Assembly (NCBI GenBank): GCA_035041965.1
Contig: JAPYMA010000830.1
Coordinates: forward strand, 1 to 64,000
DNA: 64,000 nucleotides
From: Anisakis pegreffii
Taxonomy: Eukaryota > Nematoda > Chromadorea > Rhabditida > Anisakidae
Reading direction: 5' to 3'
Part shown: positions 1 through 11,700 of the stretch, one piece after another
How the letters are laid out: the number at the start of each line of letters is the position of its first letter
How positions within the stretch are numbered: the first letter of the stretch is position 1
Made by a program: the position numbers and the translations under genes
The notes under the pieces: model-generated
What the model was told of the DNA's origin: nothing
The model's input: the letters and a program-made list of their open reading frames with translations, nothing else
Databases searched by the model: none

Positions 1-385
1 TGATATTGAAGCGAAGTGCAGCGGCAAGAAGGTCAACATCATCTCCCCATCGCCTTCTATCCATAGCATGCGACGCAAGACTGCGCTTACATTGCAGCAT
101 ATCGTCAATGCCACTGTATGTTGCTAAGCTCATGAATACACCTGAAATGTACTTTTGCGGCTTCAAAGGAGCAACTAGAATCTGTGAATGTTTATCTTCC
201 TTAGTGGGTGCGTTAGGATATTTGTATTTGTTGAATGTTTCCTTGATATAACTGGGCTGTGAATTTGGAAACCTAGAAACAAACCAATCCATCTTTCATC
301 CTTCATCCTCGTTATGAATGCCGTCAAAACCGATCGGATTCGTTCATGGTGTTCTTCACTGCCCATAATGCAGTATGCAATCGAT
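1..385 (-). CDS. OTU-like domain protein, partial (two internal exons, runs off left edge)
   Basis: Two phase-compatible exons on the minus strand, 385-273 and 141-1, the second open to the window edge. The first starts after a canonical CTTTCAG acceptor, ends CTA G/gtttcc, and encodes SIAYCIMGSEEHHERIRSVL; the second follows ACATTTCAG and contains GIDDMLQ and WGDDVDLLAAALRFNI. OTU cysteine proteases have a catalytic Cys followed by FR(A/S)(I/L)S, a G(S/T)E..H..(I/L)R helix, then a (M)W G.(D/E)(V/L)(D/E)LLAAA segment, and the order and spacing match. The catalytic Cys would sit on an upstream exon that I could not locate, and the His near the C-terminus lies off the left edge, so activity cannot be judged. 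Likely a deubiquitinase or an OTU module of a mobile-element-derived protein. Family call moderately sure; gene identity unknown. Confidence 0.55.
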
Positions 386-498
386 CTGAAAGCTTCAGAT
401 GAAACGAGTACCTTTGCTGCTCATGTCTGATTTATAGAAAGCGCTTGTACTGTGCGATTCTCTCTTGTAACATTCGCTTTTATTGATCTCTATTCCGA

Positions 499-1225
499 CA
501 CTTTTTCCATTTCAATCGCTTGCAAAGGCATTATTTCTCCTCATGAAGGTTCTTTTTAAGTTACAATCTCGAATACTAAATGATGAATTTTCCTGAAACC
601 TTCTGAGCTTGTAGAGAATTCAATTCTCTTTCCAATGAATTACTTGGCATTGACCGATCAAATCTCTGTTCCAGCACTTTTTCCATTTCAATCGCTTGCA
701 AAGGCATTATTTCTCCTCATGAAGGTTCTTTTTAAGTTACAATTTCGAATACTAAATGATGAATTTTCCTGAAACCTTCTGTGCTTGTAGAGATTTCAAT
801 TCTCTTTCCAATGAAGTACTTGGCATTGACCGGTCAAATTTCTGTTCCAGCACTTTTTCCATTTCAATCGCTTGCAAAGGCATTATTTCTCCTCATGAAG
901 GTTCTTTTTAAGTTACAATCTCGAATACTAAATGATGAATTTTCCTGAAACCTTCTGTGCTTGTAGAGAATTCAATTCTCTTTCCAATGAATTACTTGGC
1001 ATTGACCGATCAAATCTCTGTTCCAGCACTTTTTCCATTTCAATCGCTTGCAAAGGCATTATTTCTCCTCATGAAGGTTCTTTTTAAGTTACAATTTCGA
1101 ATACTAAATGATGAATTTTCCTGAAACCTTCTGTGCTTGAAGAGAATTCAATTCTCTTTTCAATGGACTACTTGGCATTGACCGATCAAATCTCTGTTCC
1201 AGCACTTTTTCCACTTCAATTGATC
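499..1225. repeat. Tandem repeat, 176-bp unit, four full copies plus a partial
   Basis: The units begin with CACTTTTTCCATTTCAATCG at 499, 675, 851 and 1027, with a degraded fifth start at 1203. The spacing is exactly 176 bp each time. Copies differ by only a few substitutions (for example acaatctcg/acaatttcg and gtagag/gaagag), so the array is young. No open frame is maintained through it. It lies just upstream (minus-strand sense) of the OTU-like exons, so it is either intronic or promoter-proximal for that gene. Confidence 0.95.
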
Positions 1226-3534
1226 ACATCACTTTTATTTGATTGAAACTTCCGTGGTTAAACTTTTACTGCTCCATAAATGAGCCAATTCTTGTAGCCA
1301 GTCTTTGTCTGAACGTGGAAAATTTATTTCTCTTCCCAATGACACCTCATGTACACATTCAGGTCAGGTGTAGCCTTGAAATACGTCAAATTCCTGTGCC
1401 TCATCGATGAATTAATTCGCCCTATTGGATCTCTTTTTCTCTGTGCTCTACCTGACCGCGTCGCTTCAAAAGTGCAGTTTGGCTTCTTTTACCAACCCCG
1501 CTTGGCCACTTTTTTGCATTTCTGTTCTCAATTTTTACATTAATGTCGGATTTTTTCAATTGAATTTTACGTTTGTTATGCATTGCAATCTATTTTAGTC
1601 CGTCGTTTCATGCAGTTTTAATTTTTCGAAACTCTTTAAGTGGGTCAATGTCATAACCTGACTTGTCTCAAATTGTCATATTCACGACTTTATTAATGAA
1701 TTATTTTCTTTTAATTGATACTTCCACAGTAACTTGTACTGCCATTTTTTTCAGTACATTTAGTGCTCTTCAATAAAATACCATGAAGTATCTCCACATT
1801 AAGATACAGTATAAGTAACGAGAAGTAGCTAGAGTGTGACAGAATGCTAACAATTAAATAATTCATAATCATGTAAGATTAATAGATGAAAGGGATACAG
1901 TTCAAGTAGGGCATCAGACGAATTTGTAATATGCACAGAATTACACAAGAGAACATTATACAGGTATTACATAAATAATGATGTTAAAGTAAATTCTTTC
2001 GCTTTTTGCATTTTTGCATTTTTCTCATTTATTTGTTTCATAATATTTTTTTATTTTTCTTTTTTTTTAATTTTTTAATTTTTTAGTTTTGATTATCTGT
2101 TTTCTCTTTTTTGCTTTTTTTCGAATTATTGAATCCATGTTGAGAACTTGTTGATGCGATCCTTCTTATATTTGTTCGATGGTTGCTTATGAGTCTTCGA
2201 TGTCCATCCTATCAAGCTGCCACCGCTGACCATCACTTAGCAGTAAAATCCGGTGTTCACCGTTTCTTAATCATATTAAATGTTGTCACTGCTTAATTAT
2301 AACCCCAGTTGAAGAGCTGGCATGCTACTCGCCCTATGACTCCTCTCCGGCCTTTGGGGTTGATTAAGGTATCCGAAAATATTCACAGTTTTCAGTATGA
2401 AATTTTGGGGCACTTAGTTTCACTGAGAAAACAGTGAGTAGTGAAATTTTGTAATATTTATGCAGTGACTTCGACGGTATAATTAACGTAAGCATTAGCC
2501 CATTAAGGGTTTATACCGTTTGATATTTTTCGTATTCTTCCACGAAATATTGGTCCCAAATTTTTTGATCTCAACCATATTTTGGTCTCAAATTCGTAGT
2601 CAATGGCAGCCAACTTTCGTGTTGGATCTCCAGTTAGGTTTTAGTTGTCGATTTCTGTTGTTGAAATTGTAGTCCATGTGCTATTAAGATGAAAAGGTAC
2701 AAACAAGGGAAAAGTAATAAATGAGAAACAAAATTCAGTAATCGAAAGAAACAATATTTTGCATAGTAAAGGGATCAAATACTACAGTCGAATTGCCCTC
2801 AAAGCATCCGTAAAGATGTAAAGAAAAAGAAAATTCTACAAAAGAAAGTGTACGAAGAGAATGGGAAACGGCTAAAAGTATTTGAACGTTTGTAAAGGAA
2901 TACATAGGAAGTAAACTACAAAAAGAAAAATAAACTGCAAAAAACATTTGAAAAACAAAATAATTAAATGAAACACAATTTTGAAGCATTTCTAGCCATC
3001 GAACATATATAATAATTATCATTAAATCATCCATAAAGGAATACGTAGAAATGTTATCAAAAGTAAATAGTGCTGTACCCAGAAAATGGCAGCTAACTAT
3101 AGATGTGGTTATCATTTAGTTCATTAACACTGTCTTAATTTAGATATTATTGTTGATATATGTTGTATTTGCTAGGTTGTTTTATTCATCTTATAATTGT
3201 GCAGATGACATATATTTATGCGATATTTGATCTATATGGCTATTGATGGGTACTCCTGTAGCTATTAATTATCATTATTGTTATTATTAATGTTCTCAAT
3301 TTCACTATGATCATTGTCCATTTCATGTCAATTCTTTGTTCGTCTCATGATTAAATTACAACACATGCTTTCATTGCCATATGATATATTCCATCAGCTA
3401 TAATCCTTTATCTAACTCAGTGGTTTTTCAGCCTGAGAAGCTCGCACCTCTTGGAGATGTGAGATAAATTTTCATTTTTTCCATCAAAGTAAATTTTTAT
3501 ATGTCGAAGTATTCATCCATGTTTTATGTTTCAG
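1226..3534. other. Non-coding stretch, no supported gene
   Basis: AT-rich DNA with a T-rich run around 2040-2130. Open frames here (for example 2735-3115 minus) are low-complexity, lack credible splice sites and match no family I recognise. No tRNA-like or repeat structure stands out. Confidence 0.5.
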
Positions 3535-3594
3535 AGTCCATCCTCGCTTACTTTATATACGCATACGCGTATATAAAGTAAGCGAGGATGGACT
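3535..3594. repeat. Perfect inverted repeat: 28-bp arms, 4-nt loop
   Basis: Arms 3535-3562 and 3567-3594 are exact reverse complements around the tetranucleotide ATAC. The arms start AGTCCATCCTCGC. No mismatches in 28 pairs. It sits at the left end of a compositionally different block (3535-4090, less AT-rich), so it may be one end of a mobile element, a hairpin RNA source, or an assembly fold-back. Confidence 0.9.
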
Positions 3595-3829
3595 TTCCTT
3601 ACTCTGCTCGGGGAGATACAATGGTCTGCATCTCAGATCTTCGAATAAGATCAGATAAATAACTGATTTTGTCTTGATTAACTCTAATCTCGTTTGCCGG
3701 GAACTTCTTAATGAGACGCAGACCCTCATCATAGGAGGAGATTCGAATATGAGAGGGTGTGCTGCATTCCTCCTATAACGGCGAATCGTAATGTAATGAC
3801 CATCTCAACCGGCCAACTTGCGTACCTTT

Positions 3830-4085
3830 CAGTTTAACCCTTCAACCATGAGCAGCTTCACTGATATCCCCGTGAGCGGATTGGAGAAGAGATTTTTCCG
3901 TAATATGTCCCATCAAAAAACCGCCGAGAGAGGTTGAAAATATCCCTCATTTCAATTCATTCAACGCCAAGGAGAGTTCAAGAACGAGATTTTAGCCTTT
4001 AAATCGGTTTGGGGATTTTTAGGGCGGATGGGCACATATTACGAACAGATTTCAGTGAGCGAAGTGGGAGTGAAATGAGCTTTAG
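3830..4085. mobile_element. MITE-like segment with imperfect inverted ends
   Basis: CGTAATATGTCCCATC near 3899 is matched in reverse complement by GATGGGCACATATTACG near 4026, one gap apart. Weaker complementarity extends outward (agcagcttcactgat against cagtgagcgaagtg). No transposase frame lies between them. Looks like a short non-autonomous DNA element; its exact ends and any target duplication are not clear. Confidence 0.4.
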
Positions 4086-4463
4086 GTTAGGTAAGTTCAA
4101 TCTAATCTTAAGGCTAGAAGTTGGGACGGAAACGATTTGATAAGAAGAGGACTAATCGTGCAGAAAAAAACGAAAAGAATGACACGCGACGCTCTCGAAT
4201 GATTATAGTTAAAATCGTATTGTGCATGTGCATGAGTATGGTCATGTGAAAACGTGAGAGAGTGCTTGGGTTAGAGAGTTTTTCTCAGAACGCATTCGCA
4301 ACACTTTGATATGTGTAGTTTACTCGTTGTAGCTACAGTGGTTGCAAGGTAAAGCAGGCTTATTGGTGTGTGAATGAAGTGTTTAAGCTTTGTGTTTTCG
4401 TTTATTGATTCGACTGAGAATAAGTCACCAACGCGATAATATTTCGAATTTAGAATGGCTAAG

Positions 4464-4471
4464 TTTTCAGA
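4464..4471 (+). promoter_or_regulatory. Probable spliced-leader trans-splice acceptor of dpm-3
   Basis: GTTTTCAG/A at 4463-4471 matches the nematode 3' splice-site consensus and lies 17 nt upstream of the dpm-3 ATG with no donor in between. Inference only; a 5' RACE product carrying a spliced leader would confirm it. Confidence 0.5.
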
Positions 4472-4487
4472 ATAGAAATTGCTTGGA

Positions 4488-5288
4488 ATGGCCTCTCAAG
4501 CGGTTTCGTATCTTTTGCATATACTCCCATTTGTGTTCCTGTGGATTGCTTTATTGCGTGATTGGCTTCCAGGTACACACGACTTCACAATCAATAATTA
4601 CGATATCATCCTCTACGTGGGTTCTCTTGTCATTCTTCTTCACCTCGTTTCATCCTTCAATCTCAAAAATTCTTGTCATCTCACTTCATCAGTTTCACAA
4701 TCATTCTTTTTTTGCAAACGAACTCAGGAATTAATGTTTATAATGAACGGGCAAATTTGCATGCAGTGCTTCTTTGTGCAAGATAAGTGTTATAATTTTT
4801 TGCTTTTCAGATGCCAGTCTATGCGATCGTGATGCTTGGGGTATGACCAATATTCATTCAGCTTTCCTCTTACTGATTTGCTCATTTTAACAGTTGGACT
4901 CAGAACAATTTCTCTAGTTAGCAACTGTTCGGTTTGTAACGAGATTGTCAAGAGCAGGATTACCTTAAAGTAAATCATCTCCTGATACATCAAAACTGCA
5001 TTCATCCAAGAATATAGTTTACACTGTGATGGATGCTGTTCCCTTCATCCACAGAAGAGATTAGGTGTCCTGATCATATGACTCAGCAAAGCAACGATTG
5101 GCTATATCGATGAATATTGAAACAGCTATCGTCTTGAAGTTTAAGTTTAAAATTTGCAGATATATGGAGTGTGCAATGTTCTGTATGGTGTGGCAACATT
5201 CAACGATTGTTATCTAGCGCGTGACGAACTCAGGAAAGAAATTGATGAAGCTAGAGCAGAACTTCGAAAACGAAATATCATTTCTTAA
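4488..5288 (+). CDS. dpm-3: Dolichol-phosphate mannosyltransferase subunit 3 (DPM3)
   Basis: DPM3 is the small ER membrane subunit that tethers catalytic DPM1 for dolichol-P-mannose synthesis (N-glycans, GPI anchors, O- and C-mannosylation). Exons 4488-4616, 4811-4840 (30-nt microexon) and 5160-5288, all phase 0, give 95 residues; human DPM3 has 92. Two hydrophobic segments are visible (about residues 7-24 and 44-61). The C-terminal half carries the diagnostic pattern YGVATFNDC followed by an amphipathic helix ending EARAELRKRN, aligning without gaps to the human C-terminal half (known family consensus YRVATFHDC...EARADLARR). The microexon supplies MPVYAIVMLG, the start of TM2. Donor gtgggt after exon 1 was chosen because it alone keeps frame and length; a nearer gtacac donor would break the match. 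A TTTTCAG at 4465-4470, 17 nt before ATG, looks like a trans-splice acceptor. Confidence 0.9.
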
Positions 5289-7146
5289 ACGGTTTGTTTC
5301 GTTTGTTCAACTCTCATCATCATTTTGGTACAATATAACAACTTTTAACGAAAATACGATATTAACCGTGATTTCAGGGTCTTGTCAGTAACAGATAACA
5401 GTTTTCGGTAATCATTTTCGTGTGTGCATGATGTTGGAATGAATCGTGTTTTTTTGTGTTTCAAAAATATTTGTGCATTATGAAGCGAAAATGAGCCAGT
5501 AAGGATGAGAAATTGTTTATTAAGAAATCAGACTTTCATCTGAGTGTTTAGTGGTTATTGCTGCTAAGTCGTCTGATTTTAGTGTTATCGATATGATCGG
5601 TTGAAAAAGAAAACGTTTTGTTTTTCATAAATGCATTTACAGTTGTTTGAAAAATATTCCGAATTAGCAATGTTGTAACTTGAAGTTTGTGTTGCATCAA
5701 GGTATTGCTTCAGGAGGTGTACTGCATCGGTCAGTTGCCACTGTGGAATCTTTCGTTACTGCCTTTCTCTTTCCTCGTCAATATTTCAATTCCGCACTCA
5801 GACTTGTCCGTATTGTGTGGTTAGTTTTCGACTAAGACACAGAATCCGTTTTCATGGGTGCTTTTATTGCTAGTTTTTGAATGGTACGTAGTTATTTCTC
5901 TTTGTAATGACCGATTATTTCCCACTTTGTGCACATCTTCTTGTGTTGCTCGTTCGAATTGAACATGAATTTACTGGATTATGGCATGATTTCTTCGTTG
6001 GGTTCTTGTTAGTTACTTCGAAATTAATTGGAAATGGTTTGGTAATGTCGAAAAACACTATTTGTGGATGTATTTCTGAGTTGTAGGCTCTTCAAAATTT
6101 GATTCGCCGTCAAGAAGTTTGCAGCACTGGAAAGAATGTGTATCCTTTTAACGAGTACCGTTACGTTTAGTTGTTATTCAGCTTTAGCGTGTAATAAGGA
6201 GAAAATAAATCATCGTGTTGCCTTTGCACCCTATTGCTGTCATTTTTCAACATTTTATTGCCACTTTCTTCCCTTATCTTCATTTGGTGGATCACTGATT
6301 ATCTTTTTATTGCTGGTTTTATTTTTGATACTTTATAATTATTGGTTTCATTCTACAATTTATCATTGAATAATTTCTGTTGTTGTTGTTTTTGATTACG
6401 TATTGTGATATTATGTTTCGAGGATGTTTACTTATGTATAAATTTGTAAATAAGTTTTGTTGAAGCATTTTCCTTTAGTATATTTATCTTTAGAAATGTT
6501 CAAGAATGCTTCAGAAAATCTCTTTATGCAATCAGATATGAATGAATGTCTTGTCAGCAGTATCTAGGCATTTCCATAGGCAAAAAATTTTTTTGGTGAC
6601 GTGTCGAGTGAATTTCAAATTTTATTTCATGGGTACTGACTTATGGATGAGTGTTTCTGTGAGTATAATAGCAAAGGTATTCACTTTCAAATTGTGAGAT
6701 TTTAAGATTGGGTGTGCACAATATGCATAGACGGATCGTGTCAAATTCATTTGGGGAAGAGTTATTGTTTATGCTCGATATAACAAAAAACATACAATTA
6801 GCGGATAATTCACGGAAAGGAATTAAGCAATACAGAATACTGTAGTCGAGTATCATCAACTGAATATTGCGTGCCTGTTGAACGAAATTATTGCAAGTTT
6901 ATGATTATTTACAGTTAGCAGATTATTCACAGTTTGGGTCGTAATTCAGTGCCTTACAGTCAATAGTGCTAAGACTCAATGACTTTAGTGAATCTTTTCG
7001 AGTTATAATGGTACATATGTCTTTCGTACGATCGATCAGTAAACAACCAATTTTAAAACTGATTTTATGGTTCGTGAAAGCGTTTCTAAACTAGCAGTTA
7101 AATCATTCGACTTACGTTCAGTAGCCAACAGCATAACAATAATTTC
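5289..7146. other. 3' flank of dpm-3, no supported gene
   Basis: T-rich flank of dpm-3. The small open frames are short and unlike any family I know. An AATAAA near 6195 could be a distal poly(A) signal, but no closer one is obvious, so the 3' end of the dpm-3 transcript is undefined. Confidence 0.4.
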
Positions 7147-7148
7147 TA

Positions 7149-7327
7149 TTAGGTGTGACAGAAAGTTCCCGGGCAGCTACGCTGCCAAACTGATATAACG
7201 GAACATTGCGTTGTGGAAACAACGTTGTGTGGAGGTGAACGGTTCTTATTTTTAATTAAAATTGAGCGGAGTCATGAAACTTTGAAGTTTTGGGTCTAAC
7301 TGCCCGAGAAATTTCTGCCATACCTAA
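7149..7327. mobile_element. Mariner-type MITE, 179 bp, TA target duplication
   Basis: The left end TTAGGTGTGACAGAAAGTTC and the reverse complement of the right end, TTAGGTATGGCAGAAATTTC, match over about 28 bp, both continuing into CGGGCAG. The element is flanked by TA on both sides (7147-7148 and 7328-7329). The TTAGGT...AGAAA(A/G)TT ends are typical of mariner-family terminal repeats. No internal coding capacity. It lies just beyond the 3' end of the neighbouring cysteine-rich gene. Confidence 0.8.
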
Positions 7328-7448
7328 TAGTTATGAGTCATTGCTGGAACTGATGACCCAGAAAATATGGTAGTATTGCATATACGCTCTCAGTGGTGAG
7401 ATATAGCACTTTGCCAGTGTCAAATTGTTCAGCCGAAGTACTGATTGA

Positions 7449-9381
7449 TTATTTTCGGCAGCAAATCGGTAAAATGCCATTAGCACATCGTCTATATCCT
7501 TGATGACAGCTGCATTCATTACCGAATAGCTTTTGACAGGCTGATAGGGATGTTTGTCGTTGTTGTTGTTGTTTCTGGTACTGAGCGCAGTTCGTTGCGC
7601 ACAAGGTGGCACAAATCGGTTCACATTTATCAGTCGATATACTTTCAGAGCATTTATCCGAACACACCGATGTACATTCAGGTATGCATCCATTCGATTG
7701 TGCTATCGACGGCTCTATTTCTATTTTAATGAACTGAAATTTACAATGATTTGGTCGAATTTGGGAGGGAATTAAAGGGACATGATGAAGTGATTTGCTT
7801 TAAAGACAAATAATTTGGATGGTAGTGAGGACTGGACAAGCAAAACAGAAAAGATCTAGCGGATTTGCTCAACAATCAAAACTTGTGATACCGGCAAATT
7901 CGGTGATTCAAATATAGAACTGATCATATTACATCTGATGTGAATGATGACAAAATTTGGTAATGAATTTCGTGGAACCCTCGTGATAATGAGTCGTCAA
8001 AATAACTCATAGTGAAAACAAAAAAGCTATGAGAAAAAAGCCAACTAATTCACTTCTGTAGATGTTTCGTATTGTTGATTGCTGTTACTACATTCGAGTG
8101 TTTCCTCACAGTTCGACTGACGGCATTCATAATTGCAATTAGTTGAACGGGGTTTCGATGTTGTTGGTTTCGATGCAGCAGTAATGCTGGTGGTGGATGG
8201 AGTTGTTGTTGGTGTGGTTGTGGTTGTTGGTAACGTTGTCGTGAATATCATCGAGACTGTTGTTGATTTCAGCGGTTTATTTTCTTGTGCACGTATCGTA
8301 TTGCCTTGTTGATTCCTCGAATGAGTGTCTCGTGGCTTTGCACTTTCGGTGCCGTTCACAGCACACACTCGTTCACAACGTTCCAAGCACTGAGGTTGAC
8401 ATCTGTTTATCAGAGCTGATAACAAGCCATTACACCTGTCGATACACTTATCATTGCATTCTGATATGCATTCCGTCAATTCTCGCAGCTCTTCCTTCTC
8501 GTCTGGGTGGAGCGTTCTTCTGTTCAGGATGAGTCGTTGAGGAGTGATTTCACGTTGTGCATCGCTTATGACTGCCATCAACTTTTGTTTGATACTATCA
8601 AGAAGTGATTGTTTCAGATGGGATATGAGTACACTGAAGTGTGCAGTATTCGGTGAACATATGGCTGAGCATAAATTATCACAGATCGTTGCACATTTCA
8701 GCGATAATGATACCGTTGATGATATGTGCGTCTGTTGAATGACAAGCGATTGACACTGCGTCTGACAAGATGGATTGCACATAGTCGCACATCGTTCCTC
8801 AATCGGTTTTATATTCGATCGGTGTTTTTCATGTTCGGTTGGACTGTGATGCTCTAACTGAAGTTGTTGCTGTGGTTGTGCACAAATACACTCAGAAATC
8901 GAACCGTTTTTCGAGATTCGTCCAATTTGTTGCACACATTCAGAGCATGGTCGCATCTTATCAATCCGTGCTGATAACGATCCAGATGTTGGTAAACGTT
9001 TTACAGGCGCTTTTTGTTTAGTGGCTGCGTGATACCATGGTGGTGCACAGTTCTCACAGTATGACTGTTTAATTGCAGGTGGCACGTTTTGTTGACAACT
9101 GTCGCCACAAGGCTCACTTTGATCACGTTCTAACGTACTGCTCTGAAATTCAATTTCTTGCTCATAGCTGAATTTGTGTGCAATTTACAAGAAAGATTTA
9201 AAGTTGCACGTTTAATATTAATGAACAATCTGACTGCGATTAGAAAAATTAATTGACTTGAAAAAAGGCAGTATTTTGGTTATTCACATAAACAAATAGC
9301 TTAACAGTCCACACTTACCGAGGCCACTAATATGCAGAGTGCTGAAACTGCGTGAGCCGTTTGAATCACAGCAAAACGCAT
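7449..9381 (-). CDS. Secreted cysteine-rich protein with repeated C-x3-C-x3-C motifs
   Basis: Three exons: 9381-9319, 9142-8054 and 7733-7449, all phase 0, about 478 residues. Exon 1 (donor gtaagt) encodes a start MRFAVIQTAHAVSALCILVA, a signal peptide. Exon 2 follows TTTCAG. Cysteines occur in clusters spaced C-x3-C-x3-C: CATMCNPSCQTQC, CATICDNLCSAIC, CISECNDKCIDRC and CQPQCLERCERVC; the last exon adds CIPECTSVCSDKC and CEPICATLCATNC. A Thr/Ser/Pro-rich stretch (about residues 320-360) separates the two cluster groups, and the C-terminus ends with a further Cys-rich tail (CCRK). The exon 2 donor gtgaat at 8053 is the least certain junction: reading through gives a stop within three codons. 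Function unknown; the pattern suggests an extracellular, disulfide-bonded or metal-binding repeat protein. No enzyme domain seen. Confidence 0.7.
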
Positions 9382-10429
9382 AGTTGTTAGTTGATTGTGC
9401 TAACCTTACTGAGACTGACCATTAATGTTGTCTGTGTTATAGAGCTTATTTATCCGCATAAATAAGTGTGTGTGTTGTTGCATTGAGTGAATTCTTCGAA
9501 ACTGGCATTCAATAAGTAAATGTTTAAAACTTTATGCAAACCAATCTTTAATGTGCTCTCACTGTATTATTTACTTTTTATGTTCGAATGGATGAAAGAA
9601 GAAAGAGAAACGATACGAGGAAGGAGGTAATGGTCATTCAACGAAATATTTATTTACTTGAGTTGCATTAGTGGCTAGTCGACGACGTCTTGACTGTTTC
9701 ATACAAATACAAATAAACAAATAACCACAACGATTGCACTCAATCACCATTTCAAAGAAATTTGATGAATGTTGTTGAATCGATTACGTCCTAGGGTGCA
9801 CAATTGAACTTGTCGTTTATTGAAACCAATTAGTAGACGATACAATGAAGAATAACACGGAATGATTTCTAATACAAAACGCTCAGCTTAGAAATAGTTG
9901 CTGCTTATATATCGATCAAACATATAGATCAATTACAATGAATATCACAATTCATATCACTCAGTATCCTTGATCATTAGATCATATCACAAGAGATTGA
10001 AAGAGAAATACTTCGTTAATTGCGACAAACTGACACTAAGCTCGAATGCAGTTTTAATCTTTGCAAAAGCACAGTTTCTGAACATGTTCAATTGATAAAG
10101 ATGATTGTAGTATGTATACAATGAGTTTTGGGGTAAAATTTCAGAGGTACGACGAGATTTCGACTGAATCGTTCTATTAATGAATATTTGTACACTGAGC
10201 AAAACCGGCTGAGTTTATGTGATTTCGATTGAGTCTTGTCGATATTATTACTGAAACGAAGAAAAATTATTGAGCACTTGCTGAATACAACTTGAGCCGC
10301 TCCGAATATCCGAAAGTAGATCGAGCGAGCTTGAACAATTCTCAGAAATGAAATTCGACTCGAAAGCAAACTCTTACTATATCAATTTTATGCCACCTCT
10401 TTACGAGAAAAATAATGATAATTCATTAT
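9382..10429. other. Promoter side of the cysteine-rich gene, no other gene seen
   Basis: Upstream flank of the minus-strand cysteine-rich gene. Open frames around 9987-10369 are not supported by splice sites or any recognisable family. No TATA-like element can be assigned with confidence. Confidence 0.4.
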
Positions 10430-11563
10430 AATTACCGGCGAACCTATAAGTCACCGCAGTATTATAGCGTTCTCAAGAGTACCATTTTCTAATATTATAG
10501 CTGCACTCTCAGGTTTGTTCAGCAACTCAGGAATTCTTTTGAAAATCTACTTCAGAAGTTTCTCTAGTTTCAGAAAAATATATTTCAAGATGGTGAAATT
10601 GTTCAGCCATGATTGACACATAATTTTTAATCTCTAAACGTAAAGATCATCCTGAATACAGCGGAATTATGAAAATTCTTTTGCTTCGAATGAAATTTCA
10701 GAGATCCAATCGACTAGGGACCGAATATTCAGTATTCAGGTGTTCTATTTTGCCAAATCGATCTTTTGGTTTCATTTGCATTGAAAAGCAAACTGAACCG
10801 AAAGCGTAAGGTTGAGAAATAGATATAATTCAGATTCTTCGGAGAATCATAAATGAGAGCGAATCAGTGATGTGGCTAGAGTGAATAAGAAAACTAGCAC
10901 CACACAGTGGAATTACAATGCAGTAAGTTATTTTAGTAATGAGATTGATGAGAGAGTATGGGAATCAGACGTAGGATTCATTGATTTACAGTTGAACAAC
11001 GGCTGTAATGGGAGTATGAAAAGCGTGCGTGCCTTCTGAATAGCTTCTACCATCAGAAGCCATTCTCCTGTACTCTATTCACACCTCTCATTCCATCATC
11101 AATTTTTACGTCCAATTTCAGTGATGTCTCATCACTCTCATTTCCGACCTTGCTGATTGCATTACAGTCCCATTATGTAGTGGCATTTTCCTTATTCATT
11201 GCAGTCGTATCACTGTTTCACTCTCATTCATATTTATCTTCTGAACCTTCACTCCATTCGACCCTTCACCTTGCATTCTCGTTAGGTTCTGAGTCACAAT
11301 AGAATTGATATGTGCAGAATGAGTTGCCACACCACGAAACGACTGTTTAGATACAAGAAATTTATCGCATCCGTTATGTTAACAGTAGTATATTATGTAA
11401 GCTGTGCTTCATATTCTCAGCTCTCAAAACTACCCCAAATGGGTAATTTCCTATTTATGGGGACCTTTGCCATAAGGCTACCATAAGTACCATTTTCAAA
11501 CTACATGTATTCTCAAGTTTGCTTAGCAACAACATGTTGTCTTGATCCTCAGCTTTCAGAAAA

Positions 11564-11623
<60 letters not shown>

Positions 11624-11700
11624 CTGAGCAATTTTGCATACTTCCTTGTTAGGTACAGCCAAATTAAGCTTGATATGCCATACAGCAGAGCAAATGATAG
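10430..11700. mobile_element. Composite foldback repeat, copy A
   Basis: 10749-11540 is a close copy of 26844-27625 (about 90% identical by eye), and weaker similarity runs on to about 11700. Within it, 10840-11270 is a long imperfect inverted repeat: AATGAGAGCGAATCAGTGAT on the left pairs with the reverse complement of the stretch around 11220, and the fold is centred on the AATAGCTTCT/AGAAGCCATT hairpin near 11050. A related ATAGTACCATTTTC..GTATTCTCA unit occurs at 10460-10545 and again at 11480-11525. No transposase frame. Best read as a non-autonomous foldback DNA element with flanking repeat modules. Confidence 0.7.
11565..11621. repeat. TA dinucleotide microsatellite
   Basis: An uninterrupted TA run of about 57 bp (about 28 units) inside the composite repeat; the second copy of that repeat at 27.6 kb lacks it. 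Confidence 0.97.

Noticed and set aside
2280..2370. Compact, less AT-rich block suggestive of a structural RNA
   Set aside because: No tRNA A/B boxes, no cloverleaf and no spliced-leader sequence could be found.
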